From the NCBI RefSeq assembly GCF_030529325.1, contig NZ_JAUMXC010000003.1, positions 1-64,000 on the forward strand: a DNA stretch of 64,000 nt. Reading direction: 5' to 3'. A program made the position numbers and the translations under genes. Positions 1 through 8,849 of the stretch are shown here, one piece after another; position 1 is the stretch's first letter; each line of letters starts with the position of its first letter. The notes beneath the pieces are model-generated. The model did no database searches and had not been told where the DNA came from. It saw nothing but the letters and a program-made list of their open reading frames with translations. The DNA comes from Porphyromonas sp. Its GTDB lineage: Bacteria; Bacteroidota; Bacteroidia; Bacteroidales; Porphyromonadaceae.

Positions 1-40
1 CTTCATTCGTCAAGGTGGCACGTCGATTTCGAGCTTTCCA
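1..40. repeat. Partial copy of the 22-bp-period intergenic repeat
   Basis: The first bases match the outer right arm of the repeat at 56469-56500 and 31705-31735. The order is CTTCATTC, a degenerate inverted unit TCAAGGTGGCACG at 10-22, then GTCGATTTCGAG. The window edge cuts the rest, so the full element probably begins to the left. Confidence 0.6.
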
Positions 41-160
41 TAAATTACTCCACAAAGATGCTTACCCCGGCATAGCCCGATGGAGTTTCTCACATCGGCA
101 ACTCTCTCAGATAATCTATTAAAAAAAGAGTCAGCAACCCGATTCTCACTATATCAACAT

Positions 161-206
161 AAAACAGCAGCAGGCAATCCTCGAGGATCGCCTGCTGCTG
201 TTTTTA
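161..206. terminator. Hairpin terminator downstream of the MscS gene
   Basis: A 13-bp stem (AACAGCAGCAGGC with its complement) continues after one mismatch into ATCC/GGAT around a TCGA loop. It ends in TTTTT on the plus strand and in a shorter T run on the minus strand. It lies just past the stop of the minus-strand MscS gene and would stop that transcript. It could also act on a plus-strand transcript entering from the left. Confidence 0.75.
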
Positions 207-221
207 TCATAATAGTAAAGA

Positions 222-1046
222 TTATTTCTTGACGGTGATTGTAGGGAATGGGAAGGATATGCCGGCTTTGTTGAACTCCGCATAGACCCTCTTGTTGAAG
301 TCCCATGTGACATCCCAATAATGCTCCGAAGGCACCCAAAATCTCACAAGGATATCCACCGAACTGCTGTTGAGTCTGTCCAAGAGGATGAGTGGAGCAG
401 GATCCTCAAGGATACGCTTGTCACTAAGCATGAGCGCTTCGATGACAGGACGTGCTCTATCAAAGTCGTCTCCGTACTCAATGCTCACCGTACGATCGAT
501 ACGACGGGTATCACTCATGCTATAATTGGTGATAGCTCCACTGCTGAGAAGCCCGTTGGGGATAAATATCTTTTTGTTGTCCGGAGTCGTGAGCACTGTA
601 TGGAAGATACGTATCTCCGTAACGGTCCCGAGGAGGTTTTGTGATTCGATGATATCCCCGACTCTGATAGGACGTGTCACGAGGAGCACAAGTCCTCCTG
701 CGAGGTTCTTGAGGTCGTTGCTGAGGGCCATACCGATAGCAACCCCCATGGAAGCAAGCAGAGCTGCAAAAGAAACAGCCTCAAAGCCTATCTTGGACAA
801 TATCGCCACAAAAAGGAGGATCAGGAGCGTGATACGTGCCCCACTGGTGACAAAGGTGATGACCCCCTTGTCTACATTTCGATGCACCATCATCCGATTG
901 AGCCACTTGACCAACAGATTGATGATCCAACGACCTATGAAGAAGATGACAAATGCTATAAGCACCTTGATACCGAAGTCTATGGCAAGTTTACCCCACT
1001 TGCTCAGGAGACTTTCGGCACTCGTTAAATCTATTTTTTCTATCAT
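222..1046 (-). CDS. MscS-family small-conductance mechanosensitive channel
   Basis: A 274-residue inner-membrane protein of the MscS family, which opens under membrane tension and releases solutes on hypo-osmotic shock. After a short N-terminal helix, hydrophobic segments lie near residues 22-48 and 62-108. The third is Gly/Ala-rich (SFAALLASMGVAIGMALS), as expected for the pore-lining TM3. The beta domain follows (GLVLLVTRPIRVGDIIES, LGTVTEIRIFHT, IFIPNGLL), then a C-terminal alpha/beta domain ending in FPFPTITV. The length is close to E. coli MscS (286). It appears to be a single-gene unit, with a TATCTTTG box at 1079-1072 and a terminator after the stop. Confidence 0.93.
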   Translation of the reverse strand: MIEKIDLTSAESLLSKWGKLAIDFGIKVLIAFVIFFIGRWIINLLVKWLNRMMVHRNVDKGVITFVTSGARITLLILLFVAILSKIGFEAVSFAALLASMGVAIGMALSNDLKNLAGGLVLLVTRPIRVGDIIESQNLLGTVTEIRIFHTVLTTPDNKKIFIPNGLLSSGAITNYSMSDTRRIDRTVSIEYGDDFDRARPVIEALMLSDKRILEDPAPLILLDRLNSSSVDILVRFWVPSEHYWDVTWDFNKRVYAEFNKAGISFPFPTITVKK

Positions 1047-1071
1047 ACCTGATTTGTTCGTTAATAACGTA

Positions 1072-1079
1072 CAAAGATA
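1072..1079 (-). promoter_or_regulatory. Bacteroidota -7 box for the MscS gene
   Basis: On the minus strand this reads TATCTTTG, matching TAnnTTTG. It lies 26 bases upstream of the MscS start. No clear TTTG -33 element is seen at the usual distance. Confidence 0.5.
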
Positions 1080-1123
1080 AAAATATCTGAGGAGACTTGA
1101 AAAACATGAACCAACACCCCATC

Positions 1124-1166
1124 AAAAAAACAGAGGTCCGAAGAGCCTCTGGCTACTCCGGACCTC
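1124..1166 (-). terminator. Terminator of the ftsA-ftsZ-yqeY operon
   Basis: Read on the minus strand, a stem GAGGTCCG/CGGACCTC encloses an inner AGCC/GGCT hairpin and is followed by TTTTTTT. It lies 43 bases past the yqeY stop. Confidence 0.8.
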
Positions 1167-1209
1167 CATCAATATAATTATCAGAGTGAGTGGTCTGTCT
1201 ATACCCTCA

Positions 1210-1662
1210 TCACGAAAGTAATGCTTTGACAATATCCGCGATGAGCTTGCCATCGGCACGCCCGCTTAGAGCCTTGGATGCCACTCCCATGACCTGTCCC
1301 ATACCTTTCATATCAGAGACTCCGAGCTTGGCAATGATAGCGCTGACCTCAGCACGCACTTCTTCCTCACTAAGTTGCTGTGGGAGATACTCCTTGAGAG
1401 CTTCAGCCTGAGCCTCTTCGACCTCTGCAAGGTCAGGACGTGCCTGTTCGCGATAGATCTTGGCACTCTCCTCGCGTTGCTTAACGAGCTTGGAGATGAT
1501 TTGTAAAGCCTTACCGTCCTCGAGTTCACCACTTGCTCCTTTGGCAGTCAGGGCTTCGAGAAATTCCTTCTTTACGGCTCTTAGGGCTTCGAGTCTGAGC
1601 TTTTCCTTGGCCAGCATCGCCTTCTTTATCTCATCGTTGATCTTTTCTACTAATGTACTCAT
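1210..1662 (-). CDS. GatB/YqeY domain protein
   Basis: A 150-residue protein of the stand-alone YqeY family, which resembles the tail domain of the GatB subunit of tRNA amidotransferase. Family proteins bind tRNA-like partners, but a precise role is not established. The sequence shows the usual helical first half (LVEKINDEIKKAMLAKEK, LEALRAVKKEF) and the family signature in the C-terminal half (EYLPQQLSEEEV, DMKGMGQVMGVASKALSGRAD, IADIVKALL). It starts 15 bases after the ftsZ stop, so it is probably co-transcribed with ftsA and ftsZ and is the last gene before the terminator. Confidence 0.93.
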   Translation of the reverse strand: MSTLVEKINDEIKKAMLAKEKLRLEALRAVKKEFLEALTAKGASGELEDGKALQIISKLVKQREESAKIYREQARPDLAEVEEAQAEALKEYLPQQLSEEEVRAEVSAIIAKLGVSDMKGMGQVMGVASKALSGRADGKLIADIVKALLS

Positions 1663-1677
1663 ATCTTGTATTTTCTT

Positions 1678-3012
1678 TTATCTGCCAAACATGATGAGTT
1701 CGTCATCAAGTTCGGGCGCATCTTTTTTCTCATTTTCCACCTCTGTGATAGAGGCAAAATCTTGTGCAACAGAGGTCTGTGACGGAGTAGTGTTACCACC
1801 CTCGACGACCTGCTTCTTGTCTCCCGAACTCTTGCGCCCCGCACGGTAACGATCTACCGTATTGGCACTGCGCTTGAGGGTAGGGGTATCAGAGATCATA
1901 GAGATGAACGTATCGTCGTCCAACTCTTCCTCGGTGAAGATGACCGATGTCTCCGTGCGGAAAGTAGACTCTCCCTTCATATCATCACCGTAGTACTCCT
2001 TGATCTTTTCGATCACGGTCTCATCGGTGATGACATTCTGCACATCAAATCCTGAGGCAAGGAGTGTCACCCTCACCTTATCTCCGAGCGTCTCGTCCCT
2101 ACCGCAACCCCAAATGAAGTCATAATCTCCGAGGATACCAGCCATAAAGCTGTTGAGGTGATCAAAGACCTCGGTATCGGGCTGTGACTGTTCGCTGTAT
2201 GTGATGTAGAGAAGTACACGCGATGCCTTTTGGAAATTGCTGGTATTGACCAGAGGAGAGTGCAGTGCATCTTTGATCGCATCGTAGACGCTGTTGGCTC
2301 CCGAGGCAAATCCCCTACTGATGATGGCAAGACCTCCGTTGGTAAGGATCGTGGAGACGTCAGCAAAGTCTACGTTGATATCCCCCTCGTCCGTCACCAG
2401 CTCCGAGATGGATCTCGCAGCCGTCGTGAGGGTCTCATCGGCGCGCTTAAACGCCTCGCTCACCTTGAGGTCAGGATAGACCTTGCGGAGGAGTTCGTTT
2501 TTGATCACGAGGATAGCATCCACGTTGTTACTCATCTCCTCTACCCCCTTGATGGCCTGGAGTATCTTTCTCTGCCCTTCAAAAAGGAATGGAATAGTCA
2601 CTATACCCACCGTGAGGATACCCATCTCTTTTGCAATACGGGCGATGACAGGAGCAGCACCTGTACCTGTACCTCCACCCATACCGGCAGTGATGAATAC
2701 CATGCGAGTACCATCGGAGAGAGCCTTACGGATCTCTTCTTTACTCTCTTCGGCAGCTTGTTGAGCTCTCTCGGGACGGTTACCCGCTCCGAGTCCCATA
2801 GTTATCTTTTCACCGATACACAAGGTATTGGGGATATGGCACTTGTTGAGATGCTGGCGGTCGGTATTACAGAGTAGGAAGCTGACATCCTTGATGTGTT
2901 GGTCGTACATGTGATTGACGGCATTACCGCCACCACCTCCGACCCCTATCACCTTGATGATAGATGTATTCACTTCTTTTTTATCGTTGATATGTAGCAA
3001 TTTATCTTCCAT
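1678..3012 (-). CDS. Cell division GTPase FtsZ
   Basis: A 444-residue tubulin-like GTPase that polymerises at mid-cell and forms the Z ring. The N-terminal glycine-rich segment VIGVGGGGGNAVNHM is at residues 21-35. The tubulin signature GGGTGTG is at 112-118, followed by APVIARIAKEMG. The T7-loop region (VDFADV) and C-terminal GTPase half are present. A charged linker of about 80 residues ends in DDELIMFGR, a plausible FtsA-binding tail. It is longer than E. coli FtsZ (383), as is common in Bacteroidota. It begins 3 bases after the ftsA stop and is probably translationally linked to it. Confidence 0.98.
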   Translation of the reverse strand: MEDKLLHINDKKEVNTSIIKVIGVGGGGGNAVNHMYDQHIKDVSFLLCNTDRQHLNKCHIPNTLCIGEKITMGLGAGNRPERAQQAAEESKEEIRKALSDGTRMVFITAGMGGGTGTGAAPVIARIAKEMGILTVGIVTIPFLFEGQRKILQAIKGVEEMSNNVDAILVIKNELLRKVYPDLKVSEAFKRADETLTTAARSISELVTDEGDINVDFADVSTILTNGGLAIISRGFASGANSVYDAIKDALHSPLVNTSNFQKASRVLLYITYSEQSQPDTEVFDHLNSFMAGILGDYDFIWGCGRDETLGDKVRVTLLASGFDVQNVITDETVIEKIKEYYGDDMKGESTFRTETSVIFTEEELDDDTFISMISDTPTLKRSANTVDRYRAGRKSSGDKKQVVEGGNTTPSQTSVAQDFASITEVENEKKDAPELDDELIMFGR

Positions 3013-3015
3013 AAC

Positions 3016-4455
3016 TTAATCCTCCTCCATAGGTATCAGCCAGCCCAATAGTTTTTCTACCACACCCTTGCCATCCTTGTTTTGATCCTTTGGTTTACGA
3101 GAAGGAGTCCTCTTGGATTGTTTACCACGATGGATGACATCGATCTCCTTTTCCTCTGCGGGAGGCAACTCATCTTCTGTAAACAAGGACGGTTGTTCGC
3201 CCTCACGCTTTTGAATGTAGGCATCCTCGGGGTAGTAAGTATCTGTACCCTCTTTCTCTTTCAATGCAGAGGCTTCGGGCTGTTGGACTCCCAAAGGACG
3301 CTCCACACAGTCCTGCGAAGCGTAGTCGATCATCGCATAGATGAGATGAAGCTTGGGGTTATTGATGTATGGGGTATTTTGTCTGTGATTGGTGATAAGT
3401 GCCGAAGCCACCTCTACGCGCATCTTTAGGGCATCCACAAGCTTTTCGAGCAGGCCTCTCATCTCTGATCCTCCACCGGTGACGATGACACCTCCGCCGA
3501 TATCATCCGGCTTGATCATCTCTTTCATGTGATGTACGACATTGTCGATGATCTCCTTGGTACGAGCTTCGATAAATCGACACAACTCATACTTGGATAT
3601 CTGCTTGGTAGAGAGTTTGTCCGCTGCATTGACCTCGATCATCGACTTATCGCTCGGCTCAGCGATGGCGGAACCATCCTGCTTCTTGATGCGCTCGGCT
3701 TCGCTCTCGGTGATGTGCATGGCCATGATATCCTTTGTGATGTTCTGAGCACCAAGGGGAATCACACGCAAACCCGTCAAGAGATCGTTGCGGAAAACAC
3801 ATATCGTGGTGCTACCGCTACCAAAATCTATCAAGACACACCCGAGCTTCTTCTGATCTTCGTTGAGGAAGGTTTTGCTCAGTACGAGAGGAGAGATAGG
3901 TAGCCCTGCCACCTCAAGATTGAGTTTTTTCTCTATGACATTCTGCACATTGCTGCGCATCTGAGGACTAGCTACGATGAGTTGGAATCGTGCATCGATC
4001 TTCAGAGCCTGCACTCCTATCGGAGAAGTGGTGTAGTTACTGTTGATGAAGTACTGAGGCGAGTCGATGAGCAACTGCTCGTACTTGTCATGGGTAAAGC
4101 CCTCGACCTTTTCATATAAGGTATCTATATCCTCTGCCGTGATCTCATGTGGCATCTCAAAGGCCAATGACTCGACGTGACGTATCGTGCGCAAGGTATG
4201 CCCTCCGATGTTGGAGTAGACCTTGTTGATCTTCTTGCCGTAAAGTTTCTCGAGACGAGAGATGACCGACTGCGCCTTCTGAGCTGCCACCTCCATATTG
4301 TAGATGACGCCCCTCTTGATGCAGTCATCGGAGGGTTCGTCGGCATAGTACAGGATGTCAAACTGGCCATCGGCATGCTTCTCTGCCAATGCGCCCTTGA
4401 TGACATACGTACCAAAGTCGATGACGACTACTGTAATGGTGCTATTCTGTTGCAT
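3016..4455 (-). CDS. Cell division protein FtsA
   Basis: A 479-residue actin-like ATPase that tethers FtsZ filaments to the cytoplasmic membrane. The phosphate-binding motif VVVIDFGTYVIKGALAEK is near residues 9-26. The 1C subdomain follows, then a second phosphate motif (LGCVLIDFGSGSTTICVF) and the adenosine motif GGGVIVTGGGSEMRGL. The tail is Lys/Glu-rich and ends in VVEKLLGWLIPMEED, an amphipathic membrane-binding helix typical of FtsA. It is first in an ftsA-ftsZ-yqeY unit. In many Bacteroidota ftsQ and murC lie directly upstream. Here the upstream gene is a YggS homologue beyond a 327-base gap. Confidence 0.97.
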   Translation of the reverse strand: MQQNSTITVVVIDFGTYVIKGALAEKHADGQFDILYYADEPSDDCIKRGVIYNMEVAAQKAQSVISRLEKLYGKKINKVYSNIGGHTLRTIRHVESLAFEMPHEITAEDIDTLYEKVEGFTHDKYEQLLIDSPQYFINSNYTTSPIGVQALKIDARFQLIVASPQMRSNVQNVIEKKLNLEVAGLPISPLVLSKTFLNEDQKKLGCVLIDFGSGSTTICVFRNDLLTGLRVIPLGAQNITKDIMAMHITESEAERIKKQDGSAIAEPSDKSMIEVNAADKLSTKQISKYELCRFIEARTKEIIDNVVHHMKEMIKPDDIGGGVIVTGGGSEMRGLLEKLVDALKMRVEVASALITNHRQNTPYINNPKLHLIYAMIDYASQDCVERPLGVQQPEASALKEKEGTDTYYPEDAYIQKREGEQPSLFTEDELPPAEEKEIDVIHRGKQSKRTPSRKPKDQNKDGKGVVEKLLGWLIPMEED

Positions 4456-4548
4456 TTACTTGAAATGTGGAGAAGTGTTAGATCAGGCGGCAGGAATATC
4501 CAATAAGGTTGAAAAGGAGCAACTTTCCGAGCCTCCTGCGCCTTCAAG

Positions 4549-4556
4549 CAAATATA
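4549..4556 (-). promoter_or_regulatory. Candidate -7 box for the ftsA operon
   Basis: Minus-strand TATATTTG matches TAnnTTTG and lies 94 bases upstream of ftsA. The -33 position holds only TTGG, so the match is partial. Confidence 0.45.
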
Positions 4557-4706
4557 AAACTTTTCTGCCAACCGCGGGGAATATTTCTCACACTTTTTTG
4601 CACTTGACAGCATACTCAAAAGGGTTAATCCAAAGGGGGTCTTTGCCTTCATCCGTAGTGCATCTCAAGGAAGCAACATAAAGGCTCTCGACAAAGAGAT
4701 GAGAAA

Positions 4707-4755
4707 TCCCCTGCATGTACAGATCCCGAATGGGCGTCTGTGACATGCAGGGGGA
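4707..4755 (-). terminator. Hairpin at the end of the ddl-yggS operon
   Basis: TCCCCTGCATGT pairs with ACATGCAGGGGGA, with further pairing inside (ACAGA/TCTGT). On the minus strand it is followed by a weak TTTCTC run. It lies 28 bases past the YggS-family stop. Confidence 0.6.
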
Positions 4756-4782
4756 GTCCTGTGCTATCTGTCGAGGGTAGGA

Positions 4783-5457
4783 TCAGTACTCTCTCTCTCC
4801 GAAAATCTTAGTGCCTACACGGACATAAGTAGCTCCGTACCTGATGGCTATGGGATAGTCATCACTCATGCCGATAGAAAGGTGACGGAAGGCTTCGGAG
4901 TCTCCGAAGTACTCTGTCTTGAGAGTATCAAAAAGCTGCTTCATCTCTGCAAACTCCTGCTCTACCTTGCTGTCATCATCAGTCAATGAAGCCATGGCCA
5001 TGAGTCCTGTGATGCGAATGTGGGGATAATGTCGGTGTCCGCCTTCGGCAAGGAAAGTCTTGAGTTCTTCGATGCTGAAGCCATGCTTGGTCTCTTCGCC
5101 GGAGATATGCACCTGGAGCAGCACATCGATGACCTCGCGACCGAGACGGACACACTGCTTCTCTATCTCCTCAAGGAGACGAGGGCTGTCGACACTCTGT
5201 ATCGTATGAACAAAGGGAACAACGTATTTCACCTTGTTACGTTGTAGCGTACCGATGAGGTGCCACTCTATATCATCGGGAAGTTGAGGCGCTTTGTCCA
5301 CAAGCTCCTGCACGCGGTTTTCTCCAAAGATACGCTGACCGGCATCGTAGGCCTCCATGATCGAGGAGACCGGATGGTACTTCGACACAGCGATGAGATG
5401 GACGTAGGGAGGCAGGGTCTCTTTGAGAACTTTTATCTGACTGGCGATCTGAGACAT
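4783..5457 (-). CDS. YggS/PROSC-family PLP-binding protein
   Basis: A 224-residue member of the YggS (PLPBP) family, which binds pyridoxal 5'-phosphate and buffers cellular PLP and amino-acid/keto-acid balance. No enzymatic reaction is established for the family. The PLP lysine motif LIAVSKYHP is at residues 21-29, followed by IFGENRVQE and WHLIGTLQRNK. The C-terminal phosphate-binding region reads LSIGMSDDYPIAIRYGATYVR with the usual GMS-D motif. It is the last gene of a five-gene minus-strand run and starts 8 bases after its upstream neighbour. Confidence 0.96.
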   Translation of the reverse strand: MSQIASQIKVLKETLPPYVHLIAVSKYHPVSSIMEAYDAGQRIFGENRVQELVDKAPQLPDDIEWHLIGTLQRNKVKYVVPFVHTIQSVDSPRLLEEIEKQCVRLGREVIDVLLQVHISGEETKHGFSIEELKTFLAEGGHRHYPHIRITGLMAMASLTDDDSKVEQEFAEMKQLFDTLKTEYFGDSEAFRHLSIGMSDDYPIAIRYGATYVRVGTKIFGEREY

Positions 5458-5465
5458 ATCCGATC

Positions 5466-5894
5466 TTACTTCACTTCGTAAGGGAAGACATCCATGAGGG
5501 TGGTCTCCTGTATTGCGGAGATCTCGTAGTCCGCGAGAGTGCCCGCCATACCCTTGTTCACACCATCAAGAGCATCTTGCAGGTCATTGGCTTGTACGAG
5601 CATCTGTACGTACTTTTTCTTTTCGACACCGGCTTTTTCGTCAAGGGTGATGAAGCCTACTTTTGCCTTGTAAAACTTGTCAGCCTTGTCGTTTAGAAAG
5701 ACTTCGGCATAGCGCACCTTGCGGAGGTTGTTGAGGACAAACGAGCCACGGCTCTCTATCTTCTCGGCTATGCGTACCTCGGCTTCGGTAAAACTGACTG
5801 CATCGAGGAGGTAAGACTCGCTTACTTTCTTCATCATCCCCTCTTGGTTGACTTCTTTCTCGTACGTTATTTTTGCTTCAAACCAGTTATTCAT
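5466..5894 (-). CDS. DUF4494 domain protein
   Basis: A 142-residue soluble protein of a family found in Bacteroidota (DUF4494) with no known biochemical role. It begins MNNWFEAKITYEKEV, with an N-terminal conserved block running into SYLLDAVSFTEAEVRI and a C-terminal TTLMDVFPYEVK. No signal peptide or membrane segment is seen. It lies between a pncA-like gene (39-base gap) and the YggS gene (8-base gap), so co-transcription is likely. No function is proposed. Confidence 0.85.
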   Translation of the reverse strand: MNNWFEAKITYEKEVNQEGMMKKVSESYLLDAVSFTEAEVRIAEKIESRGSFVLNNLRKVRYAEVFLNDKADKFYKAKVGFITLDEKAGVEKKKYVQMLVQANDLQDALDGVNKGMAGTLADYEISAIQETTLMDVFPYEVK

Positions 5895-5933
5895 CTTATT
5901 CTGTTTATTGATTGATTTAAATATTTACAAGTC

Positions 5934-6494
5934 TCAAAAGGAGGTAGTTGAGGTATGACGCAAGGATTGTTTCTCCACGAGTTCGCTGAGCTTACCTCCA
6001 CCATCGAGGCTGGGGCAGGCATCAAGGATGACACACATCTTGGGCGCAAGACCGTGGGCAATGAGATCATTCACCGAAGTATGGACACACACATCACCCG
6101 CTATACCCGCAACATAGATCGTCTCTGCCTGATCCATGAGAGCAGGATAATTCTCTGCAAAGGCGCTGTATTCGTCCCGATCCTGAGAAACGGCTTTCTC
6201 CATGTAGTGAATAGGAGTGCCGGCAGCCTGTACACGTTTCACCAAGGCTTCAAAAACACCTTTGTCGATGGCAGCCCCGGGAGAATACTTCACGCAGTGA
6301 GCAGGCCACAAGCCCCCTTGCTCGACAAAACTGCAATGGTCTATCGTGTGTGCATCCATCGTGATGATGATATGGTCGATATCCATCCGGGGCAACACCT
6401 TAGCGAGTCTTTCCATAGCCTCCTCCGCCCCGGGGACGGGGAGCGTCCCATGGATGAAGTCATATTGGGGATCTACGATAAGCAGGATATTCAT
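5934..6494 (-). CDS. Nicotinamidase-like isochorismatase-family amidase
   Basis: A 186-residue cysteine hydrolase of the isochorismatase superfamily, most like nicotinamidase, which converts nicotinamide to nicotinate for NAD salvage. Visible motifs are VDPQYDF (catalytic Asp8), the metal-site region MDAHTIDHCSF with GGLWPAHC, EYSAF, and AGIAGDVCVHTSV with the nucleophilic cysteine. The metal-site pattern favours nicotinamidase over other family members, but the substrate is inferred. Its start overlaps the stop of the upstream acyltransferase by 4 bases, which suggests translational coupling. Confidence 0.87.
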   Translation of the reverse strand: MNILLIVDPQYDFIHGTLPVPGAEEAMERLAKVLPRMDIDHIIITMDAHTIDHCSFVEQGGLWPAHCVKYSPGAAIDKGVFEALVKRVQAAGTPIHYMEKAVSQDRDEYSAFAENYPALMDQAETIYVAGIAGDVCVHTSVNDLIAHGLAPKMCVILDACPSLDGGGKLSELVEKQSLRHTSTTSF

Positions 6495-7666
6495 CTTAGT
6501 TCTCCTTTCGCTTTAAGTTGGTTGATAAGTGGATTGGCGTACATCTCAAGTATGCGTCGAGTGAGGAAGTTGACATCCTTGTGCTCCATTTCGATCTTGT
6601 CCAAGCGACTTTGGAGATAAGCCTCAAACTTGCTTCGTTCCTTGGCACTGTACATGCTCTTGAACTTATCTCCGGCATGCAAGAGATCATACGCCACGTA
6701 GTTGCCGGGATATATGCGGTAGTTGAGATGGATCTCTCTATCTATCGCTTCGGCAATGCGCATAAACTGCTCCTGCTTACCATCGCAATCCGCCACAAGC
6801 CCGTGAAGGTCGGACAACTCCTTCCCAAAGCAATAATGCACCCTTCCCTTGTCTCCGGAAAGGCCCTCTTGCATATTGAGGAAGTCATCCATCTGAGTCT
6901 TCTTGTGCTCGGGATTGAGGTGCTTCTGGAGCATCTCTTTGGCCTTGAGATAGTCACAGGGATCATACTCATAAGATATAGTAAGGGGCACGATATGCAG
7001 TTCTCCGAACGCTGTCGCCACATCTCCATCTCCACTCATGGCAAGCATCTTGAGCATAGCGGGCTGAGTACGGTCATCCGAGTCCTTGGCACGTCCTTCA
7101 CGCTGAGCTATCCACACGGACTCCTCACCTTGGGTAATGGTCTTGCGGATGTACTTGGAGAGGATCATCGACTCCTTGAGCATTTCACGCACCGATGGCG
7201 AACGCTTGACGATGAATGAGTCACAGAGACGTACCACCGAGCGTATCCACGGACGGATGAGCAGGTTGTCTCCGATGGCAATGCGAGGAAGGGCACCGAA
7301 GGCTTCGTAGCAGATAACATTGAGGAAAGCCGAGTCAAGGATGATATCCCTATGATTGGAGATATAAGTGTGTTTATGGCTGTGATCAAGTCCGCTCTTC
7401 CCCGACGATGTCACCGAGAACGTCGTCTTCGCAGCAAGTTTGTTCATCACGTGATAGACCACCATGGCTTTGAAGTCTCGTATGGAGTGGATGTTGGCCA
7501 TCACCTCCTCTTGCCTTTCCTTGGGCACATCTGCGAGGATTTGCTCTAAAAACGGCAAAAACTCAGGGTCATTCCTGAGCTGACCAAGGACCTCTCTCAC
7601 CTCATGATCGAGATGAGGGCGTATGTCTTCAAACTCCTGAGAGAGTGTATCTTTATCTGTACTCAT
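6491..7666 (-). CDS. Membrane-associated 1-acylglycerol-phosphate acyltransferase-like protein
   Basis: A 391-residue acyltransferase of the PlsC superfamily. The catalytic HxxxxD motif appears as ISNHRDIILDSAF, about a quarter of the way in. It is followed by an acceptor-binding block (GDNLLIRPWIRS) and a glycerophosphate-binding-like WIAQREGRAKD in place of the usual PEGTR. The protein is longer than PlsC (about 245), with a helical N-terminal extension and a C-terminal region of about 150 residues. It could acylate a phospholipid precursor or another membrane lipid; the substrate is unknown. It lies 17 bases after ddl and overlaps the next gene. Confidence 0.85.
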   Translation of the reverse strand: MSTDKDTLSQEFEDIRPHLDHEVREVLGQLRNDPEFLPFLEQILADVPKERQEEVMANIHSIRDFKAMVVYHVMNKLAAKTTFSVTSSGKSGLDHSHKHTYISNHRDIILDSAFLNVICYEAFGALPRIAIGDNLLIRPWIRSVVRLCDSFIVKRSPSVREMLKESMILSKYIRKTITQGEESVWIAQREGRAKDSDDRTQPAMLKMLAMSGDGDVATAFGELHIVPLTISYEYDPCDYLKAKEMLQKHLNPEHKKTQMDDFLNMQEGLSGDKGRVHYCFGKELSDLHGLVADCDGKQEQFMRIAEAIDREIHLNYRIYPGNYVAYDLLHAGDKFKSMYSAKERSKFEAYLQSRLDKIEMEHKDVNFLTRRILEMYANPLINQLKAKGELR

Positions 7667-7683
7667 AATGATGTACGTTTGTA

Positions 7684-8697
7684 TTATGATTTTCGTTTGC
7701 GTTTTTTGTTGTGGCTATCGATCTGATGATAGATGATAGACGTAAGGACTTCGCCCATCTCAAGTCCTGCCGCAACGACCTGCTGGGGGATAAAACTTGT
7801 AGCCGTCATGCCCGGTGTCGTATTGACCTCGAGAAGGACAGGTACACCATCCTCGATGATGAAGTCCACACGGATGATCCCCGAAGCATTGAGATGTCCG
7901 TAGATCTCTCTCGTGAGATCCTGTATCTGTGTGGTCATCTCGGCAGAGATACGTGCGGGGGTTATCTCCTCTACCTGACCGTTGTACTTGGCATCGTAGT
8001 CAAAAAACTCATTGTGGCTCACCACCTCTGTGACAGGCAAGACGTGTACACCCTCGGCATCGGCATAGCAACCGCAAGTCACTTCCGTGCCCTTGATGAG
8101 ATGCTCTACCATGACCTCTGCCCCCTCTTGAAAAGCCAAAGCAATGGCGGGAGCAAGCCCCTCGACCTCAGTCACCTTGGTCGTTGCCACACTCGACCCC
8201 CCATCATTGGGTTTGACAAAAGCGGGCAACCCGGGATCTACGGCAAGGACTATAGGGCGCACATGGTCTGTCGGTTGGAGTCGCACCGATGGAGCGATGC
8301 GTATCCCAAAGCTACTCAAATAGCGGTTGCACACGTATTTATTGGCCGTCAAAGCACCTGTCAAGGTAGGACAACAAGAGTAAGGGATATCAAGCATGTC
8401 GAAATAACCTGTGAGCTTACCATCCTCCCCCGGAGTACCGTGGATAGTGATATAAGCATAGTCAAACTTGATGCGTGTCCCTGCCGTCGTCGTAAACGTG
8501 AAGTTGTTTTTGTCCACCTGCAATCGCTCATCATCATAGATCACCACCCACTCGTCACGAGAGATGATGACGGGAAAGACGTTGAACGGTGCGCCTTCGA
8601 GGAACGACAAGATGCCCTTCTGACTCTTGAGAGACACCTCCATTTCGCCGGAATAACCTCCTGCGATGAGGGCTATATTGGGGAGATTGGTATTCAT
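7684..8697 (-). CDS. ddl: D-alanine--D-alanine ligase
   Basis: A 337-residue ATP-grasp enzyme that joins two D-alanines for peptidoglycan precursors in the cytoplasm. It begins NIALIAGGYSGEMEVSLKS, with the substrate-binding Glu of the Ddl family. The ATP-grasp core includes PAFVKPNDGGSSVATTKV and EVMVEHLIKGTEVTCGCY. The C-terminal metal and D-Ala site reads GIIRVDFIIEDGVPVLLEVNTTPGMTATS. The lysine-rich tail is short. It is the first gene of the ddl-acyltransferase-pncA-DUF4494-yggS run, with a TACCTTTG box 71 bases upstream. Confidence 0.97.
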   Translation of the reverse strand: MNTNLPNIALIAGGYSGEMEVSLKSQKGILSFLEGAPFNVFPVIISRDEWVVIYDDERLQVDKNNFTFTTTAGTRIKFDYAYITIHGTPGEDGKLTGYFDMLDIPYSCCPTLTGALTANKYVCNRYLSSFGIRIAPSVRLQPTDHVRPIVLAVDPGLPAFVKPNDGGSSVATTKVTEVEGLAPAIALAFQEGAEVMVEHLIKGTEVTCGCYADAEGVHVLPVTEVVSHNEFFDYDAKYNGQVEEITPARISAEMTTQIQDLTREIYGHLNASGIIRVDFIIEDGVPVLLEVNTTPGMTATSFIPQQVVAAGLEMGEVLTSIIYHQIDSHNKKRKRKS

Positions 8698-8768
8698 AGA
8701 TAGGGGATTTTCCTTACTTGTAGAAGAAAAAGAGTGACATCTGCTTCACTCCGTATTTATCTCTCATA

Positions 8769-8776
8769 CAAAGGTA
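8769..8776 (-). promoter_or_regulatory. Bacteroidota -7 box for the ddl operon
   Basis: Minus-strand TACCTTTG matches TAnnTTTG, 71 bases upstream of ddl. No clear -33 TTTG is seen. Confidence 0.5.
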
Positions 8777-8849
8777 CATTTTACTTATTATATATCAGTC
8801 CATGTGGCACCTAAATACTCATAGCACTTTGGAGAATGCGCTTTGGGAT

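Larger units (their letters stand above)
4456..4782. other. Intergenic region upstream of ftsA
   Basis: This 327-base gap holds the terminator of the ddl-to-yggS operon (4707-4755) and, nearer ftsA, a minus-strand TATATTTG box at 4556-4549. No ftsQ remnant or other coding sequence is visible. Confidence 0.6.

Noticed and set aside
4428..4652. Possible ftsQ remnant upstream of ftsA
   Set aside because: The frame shows no membrane helix or POTRA-like pattern and overlaps the ftsA start and its promoter box.
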